Shown here: positions 1 to 10,683 of the stretch, in pieces
Layout of the letters: the number at the start of each line of letters is the position of its first letter
Position numbering within the stretch: the stretch's first letter is position 1
DNA from: Neofusicoccum parvum
Lineage: Eukaryota; Ascomycota; Dothideomycetes; Botryosphaeriales; Botryosphaeriaceae
Direction of reading: 5' to 3'
Assembly (NCBI GenBank): GCA_020912385.1
Contig: CP087214.1
Location: forward strand, 806,001 to 870,000
DNA length: 64,000 nt
Program-made: the position numbers and the translations under genes
Notes under the pieces: model-generated
Seen by the model: only the letters and a program-made list of their open reading frames with translations
Databases searched by the model: none
Told to the model about the DNA's origin: nothing

Positions 1-217
1 CAACAGGCACCTTGTAGGGAAATTACCGCGTCCAAGGCTCTCAGGCCCTCGGATACTGACTCGTGGACGGTCGACTCTTCCAGACTCCCCAACACCCTGA
101 TGGACGTTCTGCCGGTCCATGCTCCGCGGCCTTGGATGGGATGACCCGGCACGGCCCCAGCTGACCGTGGACCGTTGCTCCGGACCCCGGATCCCGACAC
201 TGACTCGGCTGCGCGTA

Positions 218-2471
218 TCAGGACAATTTATGCACGTCTTGGGCAGCAACGCCGGCCTGCTGTTCGCGGATCCTGGCCAGGATCCCCGGATACTGCCGAG
301 GGAAGCAAATGCGTCAGCGAATCACCTTCGTTCGCGCCGATACGTCGACCAAGGGGGGGTTTAAGATTGCACTTTGCCCTTTCCTCGCTCTCTCACCACC
401 AGTGCACCACCTCCGCCAGGTTCGGCTGATCTGCCCCCGGGACACGAGGACGGCCCGAATGTGCGTGTGCGATAGGCCGCAGGGGGCTGTGGGAGGAGGA
501 AAAGGGAAGCGACAGTCGCCGATGGGGACTACTGTGAGGGCTGAAGGCAGATCACTCACCCATTTCTCACCGACATCCGGATGGCTCCGGACCCGGTTCA
601 CCAATGTCGCCTCGCCCAGATGGCCCCACCGGCCCTTCACAAAGGCAAAGTCGACCTTGTCGTCGCGCCTTTCGCGCTTCAGGCCCCGCACTGCCTCAGG
701 CACGTCCATCTCCTCAAAGCGCGCGTCGTAGCTCACGCCCTGGAAGAATGGGATACTAAAGCGGGGCCCCTCTCCGCAACGTGGGCTGAGGACCCTGTGC
801 GTCGTCGACGCGCATACGCCCTGCGTGATGGCCTCCATCCCTTGACCTATCGCAACCACCAACGTGTTGGCTTTCGGCGGGCAGTCTATCCACTCGCCCG
901 CCGCGTTCAGAGCCTGCAACCCACGATGCGGCGAAGCCTGCAGCAGATAGGAGGTGAGCATGCTGTCCTTGTGTGGGCCCACACCCTGGCGCGCGATCTC
1001 ATCCCCGTCATCCACGTCCGGTGATACCTCCGGATATTTCACCACCTTCAGCTTGTGCTGCTGGTCGGCGTCGAAGAATCGGTCGAACGCGTCGGCCCGC
1101 AGCCCGATTGCCTCGGCTATCAGCGACGTGAAGAAGGTGCTGATGCCCGACATGGCCCGCATGTACTCCTCGAACACCGGACGGAAACGCGGGAGGTCCT
1201 GCGGCGACGGCCACTGGTTCGGCGCGCGCATGTTGTAATAAAGGGGTGCGTCTGGGCCTGGGAGATCATGCGGTGTGGACAGGTCGAGCTGCTCGCGGTG
1301 GTCGATGTGCATCGCAGTCGTCTCGTTGTCGAGCTGCAGTGGAGGGAAATGGATCGCGTTAGAACCGCGTCAACCGCAAGAAAAAAAAAATTACGACGAA
1401 CCAGAAACAAACTCGGAAAAAAGCAAAAACCAGCGCGAAAAAAGCATATCCTCTTCTTTGTTCATACGGTGTGCCTTTATTTTGGGGTGGTGTTGGTGTT
1501 TGGGATAGACCATTCCTGCAGGCTTCGCAGCCTATCTACATGTTTCCCTTCTCTTGGAGCCTTTTTGGGCTCCCATCATTCTTCCTTCTCCATCGCATCA
1601 TATCTTCCTTTTTTTTTCTACTGCTAATAGACAAGGGCGGCAAATAGACTGGGTTAGGGGTTTCTCCTTTGGAAGCAAAGATACCACAAGTAGCAAAAAC
1701 ACTGTAACAACTCGGGATACAAAGCATTCTGTTTCGGGGAAAATGTAAGAAAAGGGAAATTCATCAGTCGTCCTTCGCCGACGATTTTTCATCAAAAACA
1801 TCATGAGACCTCTTGTCTACCTGGTGAAATGCAATATAATGGGATGCATGCATGCACACGCAATGCACTTTATCGAGTCTAAGCAACCACTCAATGCTGA
1901 CGGCCGGGCCGTGCCGTCCGTGTGGGATGCATACAGCCCCCTCTATTTTTTTTCCACACACAACCACCCCCACACACAGTACAGGTAGGCAAAAAAGCAA
2001 CGGTAACGCCGAAGTGTGCATATGAGTAATCATGCTGGCACGTATCTCGTCCAACGAGACGGTGGTAGCAGTTGCATAAAGCGTCATCGAAAGGAAAAAG
2101 CACGCAAGCGGATAGGCGAACGAGAACACACGAACACGCAAAAAAAGAGACGCAAAATTGAAGAGCGAGAGTCAAAAAGCGAGCAAACTTACCCTACTCC
2201 AACCCAGAAAGCTGTTCTCGTTCTTCATCTCGATGCGCTCCTTCTCCTCGAGCGGCAGGCGGTCGAAGAAGCCGACGCCCTCGCGCACCACCTGGTCCAG
2301 CAGGACCGGCGGCAAGCTCGGCTCCCCGGCCACGTCCAGGTACAGGAAGCCGACGCCCAGCAGGGCGTCGCGCAGCGCCGCCAGGAAGGCGGGCTTGGTG
2401 GCCGGGTCGCGGGCGAGCGCGAGCGGCAGCGTTGGGATGCTGCTGAATGTCTCGGATGCGGCGACCGTCAT
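218..2471 (-). CDS. 2-oxoglutarate/Fe(II)-dependent dioxygenase (isopenicillin N synthase-like)
   Basis: Three exons on the minus strand: 2471-2193, 1333-560 and 292-218, all joined in phase 0, giving 375 residues. The DIOX N-terminal domain spans about residues 10-130. The catalytic double-stranded beta-helix carries H214-K-D216 and H272 as the iron ligands and R284-F-S286 for 2-oxoglutarate binding. The C-terminus continues HPDVGEKW into YPGILARI across the last intron, matching the conserved end of fungal homologues, so exon 3 is real although it encodes only 24 residues. Enzymes of this superfamily hydroxylate, desaturate or close rings in small molecules; the substrate cannot be read from sequence. 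Intron 1 is 859 nt (2192-1334), far longer than its neighbours, while intron 2 is 267 nt (559-293). The junction LGWSR/LDNETT is contiguous with the family, so no exon is missing inside the long intron. No cluster partner genes are nearby. Confidence 0.88.
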
Positions 2472-3504
2472 GATGCTTGTGGCTGGCTGGGCGCTGCGAG
2501 CTGCCTGATCGAGGAAGGGAGGATGGGAGCTTCAGTGCGTTGCAGGTACGTATCTTTTGTCGCTGCTGTGCCTCTCTCGCCTGTCTCTTTCGGGATGTGG
2601 AGGGATGGACCGACAGGGTAGGCCGTTGGATGCGAGATGAGCCGATGTGAAGCTGAGGCACAGAGGTTTGGAGATTGGGAGGGCACGCTTGGCGCGCAAC
2701 GCGCGATGATGAAATTGGCTGGTAAGTGCGTCTAGCGTCCTTTCCGTCGAACGTCGTTGGTTCGTTTTCGTTTTAGGACCAACGGCTGGCAGCGGGAAGG
2801 TTTTGGTGGCAGATTTGTTTCCAATCTCGAACAGAAGATATCTGAGACACAGACAGGGAACCTCGCGCGTGTGAGGAGAGAAACTTCGATGCCCGTTTTT
2901 CTCTTTCCAGTCCTGGAACGCGTCGTTTCTAAAATTGGGAGGCAGACTTATAGATAGACGGGTATATGAAAGGAAGTTGAAACGAGACTGAGGAAGAATC
3001 AGACTAGAGTTTGAGGGGTATGAGGAAAAAAAGAAAACGTGGCTGGTCGTCGGAGAATGTAGGAAAGTCGTGACGGTTGTAAAGTCATTCGTTGCGCGTT
3101 CTCGTTTCCGCAGGTGGGAAGTGTCGCGAAGAGCAGTCAGTTGCGATCATCCTGCTCGTCGCTGACGCAACCAGTGAACCTTAGCTGCAGCTGCCCTGTG
3201 TGCTGCCTCGGGTTGGCGTGGTTGGTTCAAGCTACAGTAGCCTGCGCTTCTTGGGGTCACCACACCCCCTCCCGCGAAAGCTACCCCTCCCCGCGGCCCC
3301 CTCCTCCACCCTCCCCCAGGCCCAGGCGGATGGAAACCCTCCTCCGTCTCCCACAGCCCCTGCACGACCTAGCCCTTCGGCTTGCCCTCCCTTGCCTAGA
3401 GAGCGGCCCAGCCAGAAGGGGGGCGGAGCGGAGAAGGGAAAGTGAATCCCTTCCCGTCCTCTCCCCTGGCCTCGGTCCCCGAGTTGTTTTCGCTCGGGTC
3501 GCGG

Positions 3505-3597
3505 CTAGTAATCGCGGATGTAGTAGACGAAGGCGCCGAGAGCGACAGACTTGACGAGGAGGACGCAAATGGAAGAGATGAGCGGGATGAGCAGCAT
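3505..3597 (-). CDS. Possible 30-residue membrane micro-ORF or terminal exon
   Basis: A minus-strand frame starts at ATG 3597 and ends at TAG 3505. It encodes one clear transmembrane segment (about residues 2-25, rich in I, L, V, S and A) followed by the short polar end YYIRDY. The frame stays open upstream to about 3785 without another ATG, and that extension carries NCT and NAS sequons and a proline/lysine stretch. This could therefore be the last exon of a small spliced ER membrane protein rather than a free-standing peptide. I found no convincing upstream exon and recognise no family. It may be chance. Confidence 0.2.
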   Translation of the reverse strand: MLLIPLISSICVLLVKSVALGAFVYYIRDY

Positions 3598-4962
3598 CCT
3601 CGGCGTTCTGCTTTCGGGTTTCGGTTTGTCAGAGGCGTTTGATGTGCAGTTGGGTGGGAATCCAATCGCAGTTGTGCTGATGATAGAGGTGATAGTGTGC
3701 CAGTTCTGTGGAGAAATGCACGCCCACGCCGGCCTTTTTGAATTTGGCTGGCCATCGCATCCCTTCGCTGCGTTAGCAGGCTGGAGTTATGCGTCGCGTG
3801 CGCATTCTCGTGCCAGTCGCTGGGAATACACCACAAGCAGCCCTGCGCAACGGCAGGGCGACGGCTGTGAGGCTGGCTGGCACGCACAGTCAGCAAGCTA
3901 CTGCGCAGCAGCACGCGCGCGGGGTCGCCTGGGCGCCGCGGCACGTGAGCCAGCGCCGGCGTGGGAGGTGGGATGGAGGCTGGCGGCGTGCGTATGTGGC
4001 GTCAGGCGTTGTGCGCCGGCTGGTGGGCGGCGATGCGGATGCCACAGTGCAGGCGGCCGCATCTGCAGGCGCCGGCTGCCCAGGCAGAAAGCAGCGAAAG
4101 TCGTGGCCACCGATCGGGGCCCCCGCCGCGGCGTTTCTGCTCGATTCTGTCGCGCGCCCGCCCCATCGCTCACCGACACCACGGACTGGGTTTATGCCGT
4201 GCGACCTCGGCTGCCCGGCCGGCGAGCGTGCCTGCGCATGCAGCCTGCGTGCCTCCGCTCGACGTCTTAGGTGCCCGCGCCGCCTGCGGCCTAGTGGCTG
4301 AGTTGTTTAATCCGACTGACCGCTTCGACGGCTGCTGGCTTCATCCCATCGCCGCCGTTGTCGCCTCGATCGAGCGGTGGTAGGTCTCCCTGGTACGCGC
4401 GTCGCTCATCGACGGCTGGGAGCGGAGGACGAACCTGGGTAGAGAAGTTGCCACCGCCGCTCCTACTAATCCGTGCAACACGTCAGAACACCCGACTGAA
4501 GGTCGGCCAGCCAGCGCGCAGACCGTTGTGTGGAGTTGAAGCAAAAGCGCACCTGAAACACGTCGAACCATCTAGATGTACGCCTCAACACCCGTGGAAC
4601 AAACCATAGAGCACCACTCCACAGCGTTGAGAGCTTATCACGTATCTCCATTCCGCAGCCCAGTCGGGCTCTAAAAGAAGCTACCGCTATAGGCTGCTAG
4701 GGTCTAATTGTAGTAGGTTTCCCGTTGCCCGACTTCCCTGTCGTCAAAGAATTTCTAGAAGCCTCCCGATCCCTGTAGGAGCTGAGAGGAGCTGCGCCCT
4801 GAATGCAACGCCTTCCGAGTGAACCCGCTAACCATGCCGTGATCCTGATGCCGCCCCGTGGGTCTCTTGTTTTCCCCATTCGTGGCTGCCCAAATACTCC
4901 GGTTCAAACGCCGAGTCCCCGTTCCGAAAGAAATTTCGCCGTCGTCTGCACTGCCGTCGTCC

Positions 4963-5046
4963 GTGTTGCCGTCTGTGTTGCCGTCTGTGTTGCCGTCTGT
5001 GTTGCCGTCTGTGTTGCCGTCTGTGTTGCCGTCCGTGTTGCCGTCC
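4963..5046. repeat. 12-bp minisatellite, seven copies
   Basis: Seven head-to-tail copies of gtgttgccgtct occur without indels. The first five end in tct and the last two in tcc, and degenerate partial units flank both sides. The period is a multiple of three, so all frames stay open through it (DGNT repeats on the minus strand), but nothing around it looks coding. It lies 97 bp beyond the stop codon of the small gene at 5143-5508. Confidence 0.95.
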
Positions 5047-5142
5047 GTGTGGTCGCTGTGCCAGACCACACTGCGTTGCCCTGCATGCTCCCTTGGTCGA
5101 TGCGCATGCAGCAGCCCGCTCCGCACGGCTCTTTACTAGCGT

Positions 5143-5508
5143 TCACGCGTATGGCGCAAGGCGCTGGTGTGGGCTCGGTTCCTCCAGGAACTTCTGCCAG
5201 GCCCGCATCTGCTCCTCGTGGCTCATCTGAATGGGACCTGCGGTGAGACGGGGTGTCAGCTGCCGCAATTTCTCCCAAACGGGATGCATGGAGTGAGACG
5301 ACTTACGCGGCGACACCGCGAGCTTGGGCGATCCTTCAGAGAGGGTCTTGCGTGCAGCTGTCTGGATCGCAGCTTCGATGTTGCGGGGTGTCGTGGTGGG
5401 GCGGACCGCATTCAGAGCGGTGCGCAGGTTGAGTAGTGTCGTCTTGAGCCAGCGCAACATGTTTACAGCGATGTGTCGGAAAGGCGTGGGATTGATAGGA
5501 TTTCGCAA
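5143..5508 (-). CDS. Small orphan protein, possibly mitochondrial
   Basis: Two exons, 5508-5307 and 5237-5143, are separated by a 69-nt intron with a consensus gtaagt donor and cgcag acceptor. The phase-1 junction reads AVSP-R-PIQMSHEEQ. From ATG 5508 the product has 98 residues; an in-frame ATG at 5460 would give 82 residues starting MLRWLKTT. Either start leaves an arginine-rich, acid-poor N-terminus suited to a mitochondrial presequence, followed by a helical segment and a conserved-looking C-terminal part (MSHEEQMRAWQKFLEEPSP). I do not recognise the family. The splice signals and the change from basic to acidic helical character across the junction argue that it is a real gene. It shares orientation with the senescence-domain gene 0.4 kb upstream. 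Confidence 0.6.
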   Translation of the reverse strand: MRNPINPTPFRHIAVNMLRWLKTTLLNLRTALNAVRPTTTPRNIEAAIQTAARKTLSEGSPKLAVSPRKSSHSMHPVWEKLRQLTPRLTAGPIQMSHEEQMRAWQKFLEEPSPHQRLAPYA

Positions 5509-5909
5509 GCGTTGAAATGGGTGAGGTGGTCGTTTGCAAGTGTTTGTTCGTTGTTGAGAGATACTGTGGGTATGTCGTTGCGAAGAAAGGGTCCTGTACC
5601 AGCGGTACCTATGGCTCGCGGGGCGTTCGAATTTTCAGAAACCGGGACGTTTGTCAAAGGAGTGACTGCGCGCAGATATGCTATATCACGGGCGGGTGAT
5701 CGGAGAGCCTCGCGCGCGCGGGGCCAGGATGAAGGGAAGGTGAAAGTGAGGCTGGTATCTGAGGTACCGTCCCTGAGGTATCCAAACTATTCTGGAAAGT
5801 GCTACCAACTCGTAATGTCGTGAAGTCCTGCCACGCCCGAAAATTAAACTACTGTAGAAGGAAAGAATGCCTGGCGAATGCTCCAGCAATGGCCCAGCCT
5901 GTGTATCTA
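5509..5909. other. Intergenic, same-strand spacer
   Basis: This 401-bp spacer lies between the 3' end of the senescence-domain gene and the start of the small gene. It should hold the small gene's promoter. No other feature is evident. Confidence 0.5.
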
Positions 5910-7499
5910 TCATCGCTTCTCGTTCACGTACTGTCCCTGCAGCGCCTGCCCTGCGAGCGGTTCGCCAATGCCAGAGCTTCCGCTCTGTGGCACAGCATTG
6001 CCAAAGCCGACCACGCCACCAGTTGCATCAGATCCAGCAGCCGGCTGGCCCGAGCCCAGGTTGTCATTGACGGCCCCGGACTGGATTGCACCATGCGCCT
6101 TCTTCATGTCTTCGTCGGGAATGACACCGCCATCACCACCGCCCACCACAACCTCACCACCACCCTTAACTTTACCCACAACCATGCCCTTGGCGACGGA
6201 CTTCAGCACGGCACGACGCGAGACACCAGTGACGTCAATGTAGACGAGACCGACATTCTTAACGCCGCCAGCAAGCTCGGCGGTAAGGTTTCCTGCATCT
6301 TGACCGTACTTGTGTCCAACTACCTGGGAGGCTGCTGCGCCGCTAGCCCCCAACAACTTCTTGCCGGAATACTCAAGGCCGTCGGCGACGGTGGAGAAGG
6401 CAATCATAGACTTGTTCAGGAAGCCTGGCTTGTAGCCTTCGCCCCTCTCCTTGCCCTTGTTTTTTCCAGAAAGCTGTGCGCCAAAATTCTGTGCGTACTT
6501 GGTAGCCTGACCAACAGTCTTCGCAGACAGAGATGCAGCGCCGTAGGTGAATTCGTGGATCTTTCTTACACGATCATGTGTAGTCGGCTTGAAGGTCACA
6601 GGCTTCTGATTGGGCTTGGTCTTCTGGGTGAACTGCGACGCGCCAGAGGTCATGGCGTCACTCAGATAAGTGGAGCCGGTGACGATCAGCCTTGATGCCG
6701 CAGCCGCATTCTGTACCAGGGACGAGTCCTTGTAGGCAGGGTGCCGGGCCATGCGCAAATATTCCTCAGAGATGGGACGCACGTCGACGTGTTTGCCGTC
6801 TGCAGAGATCTCCACCTCAACAGGATCTTTGCGATGGTCAGCAAATGGTTTGGAGTATCTCCCCGAAAGGATCTCACTCTTTGAGCCGGGCTTCAGCCTC
6901 GGGTCTTCATCGATCATAGCCCCATCTGCGAGCTCTCCTACGACGCTGCCGTTCTCCTCGTCCACGAGGACGATATGTCCATGCTGACCCTTGCCTGTAC
7001 CCTCGACATAGCCCTGGCCGGGCTTGTAGTCGGCTGGATTGTAGCCTGGCAGACCACCCTTCTCCGTGCTAGGGGCCTGTGCGCGCTCGAGGAACGCAGT
7101 GCATTGTGCCAGGATTGTCTCAAAGGTGTCGACGTCCTCCTGTGTAACACCGTGGCCGAGTGGCGGGAACTCAATGCGCGTAAATGCGCCGCTGTCGGGG
7201 CCGAGATCCCAACGCGGGATCAGGTAGCTGCTCGGCGGCTGGTGATAGATCTGCGTCGTCGCGGGAAGGGGGAGGTCCAGCTCGGGCGGCAGGTTCAAGT
7301 GCAGGTAGAAGTCTTCCTCGGGCGCGTCGTTGGCGGTGCGCGCAGCGGGGTCGGCGAACGGGCTCGAGGTGGGCACCATCAGCAGCGACAGCGTCTGTGG
7401 GCCCGATGGCGTCAGGGAGTCCTCCTCGCCATTCTGGATGTGGTGGGCTTTGATTCCAGAGATGGAGTAGAGTAAGCGGGGGTCGTTGTGGCTGGCCAT
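5910..7499 (-). CDS. Senescence/spartin-domain protein
   Basis: One uninterrupted exon encodes 529 residues from ATG 7499 (MASHNDPRLLYSI). A further in-frame ATG lies 18 codons upstream, but the protein-like sequence begins at MASHND. The N-terminal part resembles the plant-related senescence/spartin N-domain. The C-terminal third (about residues 270-470) is the Senescence domain, with the patterns KIHEFTYGAASLSAKTVGQA, a glycine/alanine-rich helix at the LLGASGAAAS segment and AGGVKNVGLVYIDVTGVSRR. Family members (spartin in animals, ERD7 in plants) bind membranes and lipid droplets and move lipid; a lipid-droplet or membrane role in this fungus is inference. It is divergent from the Trk gene across an 800-bp promoter region. 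Confidence 0.85.
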   Translation of the reverse strand: MASHNDPRLLYSISGIKAHHIQNGEEDSLTPSGPQTLSLLMVPTSSPFADPAARTANDAPEEDFYLHLNLPPELDLPLPATTQIYHQPPSSYLIPRWDLGPDSGAFTRIEFPPLGHGVTQEDVDTFETILAQCTAFLERAQAPSTEKGGLPGYNPADYKPGQGYVEGTGKGQHGHIVLVDEENGSVVGELADGAMIDEDPRLKPGSKSEILSGRYSKPFADHRKDPVEVEISADGKHVDVRPISEEYLRMARHPAYKDSSLVQNAAAASRLIVTGSTYLSDAMTSGASQFTQKTKPNQKPVTFKPTTHDRVRKIHEFTYGAASLSAKTVGQATKYAQNFGAQLSGKNKGKERGEGYKPGFLNKSMIAFSTVADGLEYSGKKLLGASGAAASQVVGHKYGQDAGNLTAELAGGVKNVGLVYIDVTGVSRRAVLKSVAKGMVVGKVKGGGEVVVGGGDGGVIPDEDMKKAHGAIQSGAVNDNLGSGQPAAGSDATGGVVGFGNAVPQSGSSGIGEPLAGQALQGQYVNEKR

Positions 7500-8299
7500 C
7501 GCGCTCTGCGTTCGGTGGCAAAGAGTGGGAGGAGCAAAGGGTCGGCGGCGCAATGTCGAGCGAAAAGCCGGGCAGCGCTCCCAGTTTTATTGCGCGCTGG
7601 CGTAGTGTTGGGCGAGGGGAGATTTCTTGGAGACGACGTGCTCTAGACGCCGTCCAAGAACTGGAGGCGCTTGCACAGCCACGCTTTCCCCCCATACGTC
7701 ACGCCGTCGCGCTTAGGGAGCGCACCCCTCGCCTCTCAGCCTGGAGCTCCCGCTGCGACACTGGCACTAGGCTCCCGCCGGCAAGGGTCCAGAAGGCGAG
7801 CCACACCCGCACCGCCACATGTGGCGCGCTACTCACGCTCACGCGCGCTCGAGCGTTTTGCCGCTCTTTCACCGCTGCAAATTGCCATCTTGCGACTCTG
7901 AAGTGGGGCTGCGCAGCTGCTTTTCCCCCCAAGACCGCTCGCTTTTCCGCCTGTCTCTGGTCGCTGCTCCTTTGTGCCTTCCCAAGACCTCGCCCAGCCT
8001 GCTCGCCACCCATCCGACGCTTGTGCAACGCTCGTCGTCGCGCGCCAAACCACTCCAGGTACCGCAGCCGATCAACACCGCCCCAATTTGCGCGCGCTCA
8101 CGCACCACATGCAGTTTCAGCGTTGCCCGGCCCTGGCTGCTCGCCAGCTGTCCGCCAAAATTCCGGCCTCCACGAGCCTGCTCCGTCATTCCACTGAGCT
8201 CTGCCTGGCTGCCCACCTGCAGCCAGAGCAGGCCCTGCCTTTCACCACGTACCCAACGCAAGACCTCGCATCCGGACAGGAGCCGCTCCCGCACTCAGG
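7500..8299. other. Divergent promoter region, senescence-domain gene / Trk
   Basis: This 800-bp intergenic stretch is C-rich on the plus strand toward the Trk start, as expected for a fungal 5' leader. It must carry the promoters of both divergent genes. No discrete site is assigned. Confidence 0.5.
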
Positions 8300-10683
8300 A
8301 TGGTGGAGCCACACGTGCGAGTCCGACCCTCCCTCCTTGGCCCTGTCCGGAGGCTCGTTCGAGTCCTGCGCCGCAATCTGCCCCCGCTGAACTTCATCAC
8401 TCTGCACTATGCCTATTTTTTCATCACCTGTCTCCTTTCCGCAGTCATCTTCTGGGGTGCTTCCACTCCTGCCAAGAGCGTCAGCTTCACTGACTCGCTC
8501 TTCCTCTGCGTGAGCGCCATGACACTGGCTGGCCTCAATACCGTTAATCTCTCCGAGCTGAACACCTTCCAGCAAGTCATGCTGTTCCTGCTGATCATTG
8601 CCGGCTCGGCCATTTTCGTCTCGGCGTTTGTCGTGCATGTCCGGAGAAAGGCCTTCGAGGCAAAGATTTGCAAGGTGGCCGAGGATCAGAAGGAGAAGCG
8701 CGGGAGACGCAGGTTCTCTCTGAGTAGGCCTCGTTCAAGGCGCTCGCTCTCACGTGGCCGTCCGCGTTCTGGTGCTAATGATCACAGGGATCCAGATGCA
8801 GCAGTTGTTGAAGGGACTGGGAAGCATGCTGCAAATGACGCTACTGGACTCGGAAACATGTATCCCGTACCCAGCACCGTGGAAAGCAATCAGGATCCCG
8901 GCGATGCGACTCAGAAGGAAACGCAGGGCCAAGTTGGTGGTCTGAGTAAAGATGATCACATAAGCTTCAGCCCTGAAGCCCTGGGAAACACGAGTCGTGA
9001 TCTGCGGCCGCGGCGCCACAGCCACAGGCTGTTGAATATGCAAGGGGTCGGCGCGCGCTCCAACGCCAGCCTGCACAGGCGCCATAGCCCTACGGGCCGG
9101 GACTCCGTCTACGCATCGAGATCTCAGGCCATCGACGATGACGACAATGACGAGCACGAGAGCACTTTACACGCGAAGGATCAATCGATCCAAGCTTCGC
9201 AGAACTTTCCCTCTTCGGGCTTCTCGGGCCTCGTTGGACGAAATTCCCAGTTCCACCACCTGACTGAAGAGGAACGACAAGCCCTCGGCGGCGCAGAATA
9301 CAAGGCCATCAAATTCCTTTCCGTCATCGTTCCGCTGTACTTTGTGCTTTGGCAGCTGCTATCCTGCATCGGCCTGGGGGCGTACGTTGCAATCAACAGG
9401 CCGGAGACAGCTCTAAACAATGGGCTCAATCCTTGGTGAGTGGTAATCTCCGCTAATGCATGGATCTTGTCAGAATGTAGGACCGCTGTCAAGTCCACAT
9501 GTTCCTTGCCTAGGAGCTTCTATCTCCCGCCAACTTTTCGAACGGACACTGTTCTCTTATTGCAAAGTTTGGTCAGGATTACGTACTGATGTAAAACAGG
9601 TGGGTGGGCGCTTTCAATGCTGTCTCAGCTTTCAACAACTCCGGAATGAGTTTACTGGATGCCAACATGACTGCATTTCAAACGGCCTACTACATGCTCC
9701 TCACGATGGGCCTACTGATTCTTGCTGGCAACACATGTTACCCTGTATTCCTGCGCCTCATTATCTGGTCGATTCGAAGATTCTTACCACGGTCGGAACG
9801 TTGGGATGACCTCCGCCACACTCTTCAGTTCCTACTCGATCATCCGAGGCGGTGCTACACTAATCTGTTTCCTTCGCAGCACACATGGTGGCTCTTGCTG
9901 TCCGTCATCACTCTCAATGGCATTGATTGGGCTGCATTTGAGATCTTGAACATTGGAAACAAAGCCATCAACGATCTGCCAACGGCAGCAGAAGTTATTG
10001 ACGGACTTTTCCAAGCTCTCGCAGTGCGTTCTGGTGGGTTTTATGTCGTCCCAATTCCTACGGTCCGCATCAGCCTGCAAGTTCTATACGTCATCATGAT
10101 GTACATCTCGGTCTATCCAGTGGTCATCACGATGCGCAATTCCAACGTCTATGAAGAGCGCAGCTTGGGTATCTACGACGACGACCCTTATCTCGACCAT
10201 GCCAACGGAGGTGAGGAGAAGAAGTCTTCAGTATTCGGCTTCATCCGAGACCGCCTCACTGGAACGTCGAGTGGGGAGCAGACGAAAGGCTATTTTGTGC
10301 AGCAGCAATTGCGTGCACAGTTGGCGCATGATCTCTGGTGGCTCGTACTGGCTGTCTTCGTCATCATGATCATCGAGGGCGGGCAGTTTGAGCGCGATCC
10401 AGCCAACTTCTCCGTCTTCAACGTTATTTTCGAGACGGTCAGCGGGTATGGTTGCGTGGGTGTCTCAGTGGGCGTGACGTACGATGCGTTCAGCTTCTGC
10501 GGCAGCTGGCACAAGCTCAGCAAGCTGGTCCTCTGTGCAGTAATGCTCAGAGGCAGGCACAGGGGTCTTCCGGTTGCAATTGACAAGGCGGTGCTGTTGC
10601 CAAGTGAGGCGCAGTATCAGGCCGAAGAGGAGGACGCGCAGCTCCGCATGGAGAGGACGGTCAGCCGACATGGCATGGCGTAA
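8300..10683 (+). CDS. Trk/TrkH-family potassium transporter
   Basis: Two exons (8300-9435 and 9600-10683) separated by a 164-nt intron encode 739 residues. The junction restores the second pore motif (NPWWVGAFNAVSAFNNSG). All four pore loops of the Trk family are present: near residues 71-84 (SAMTLAGLNTVNL), the loop over the splice junction, ALAVRSGGFYVVP, and FETVSGYGCVGVSVG. Each has the conserved glycine of the K+ filter. The long hydrophilic loop between the first and second pore units (about residues 110-320) is basic and serine/arginine-rich, typical of fungal Trk1/Trk2 and a probable site of regulation. The C-terminus keeps the family signature MLRGRHRGLPVAIDKAVLLP. The protein is a plasma-membrane importer for high-affinity K+ uptake. 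It is shorter than yeast Trk1, mainly in that loop. Confidence 0.95.

Larger units (their letters stand above)
2472..5142. other. Intergenic region with GC-rich block and minisatellite
   Basis: This stretch separates the dioxygenase start from the 3' end of the small gene at 5143. It holds the dioxygenase promoter, a pyrimidine/purine-skewed segment near 3270-3470, a possible 30-codon membrane micro-ORF at 3505-3597, a GC-rich segment at about 3780-4330 and a 12-bp tandem repeat at 4963-5046. I see no full-length gene that I can support. Confidence 0.6.
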
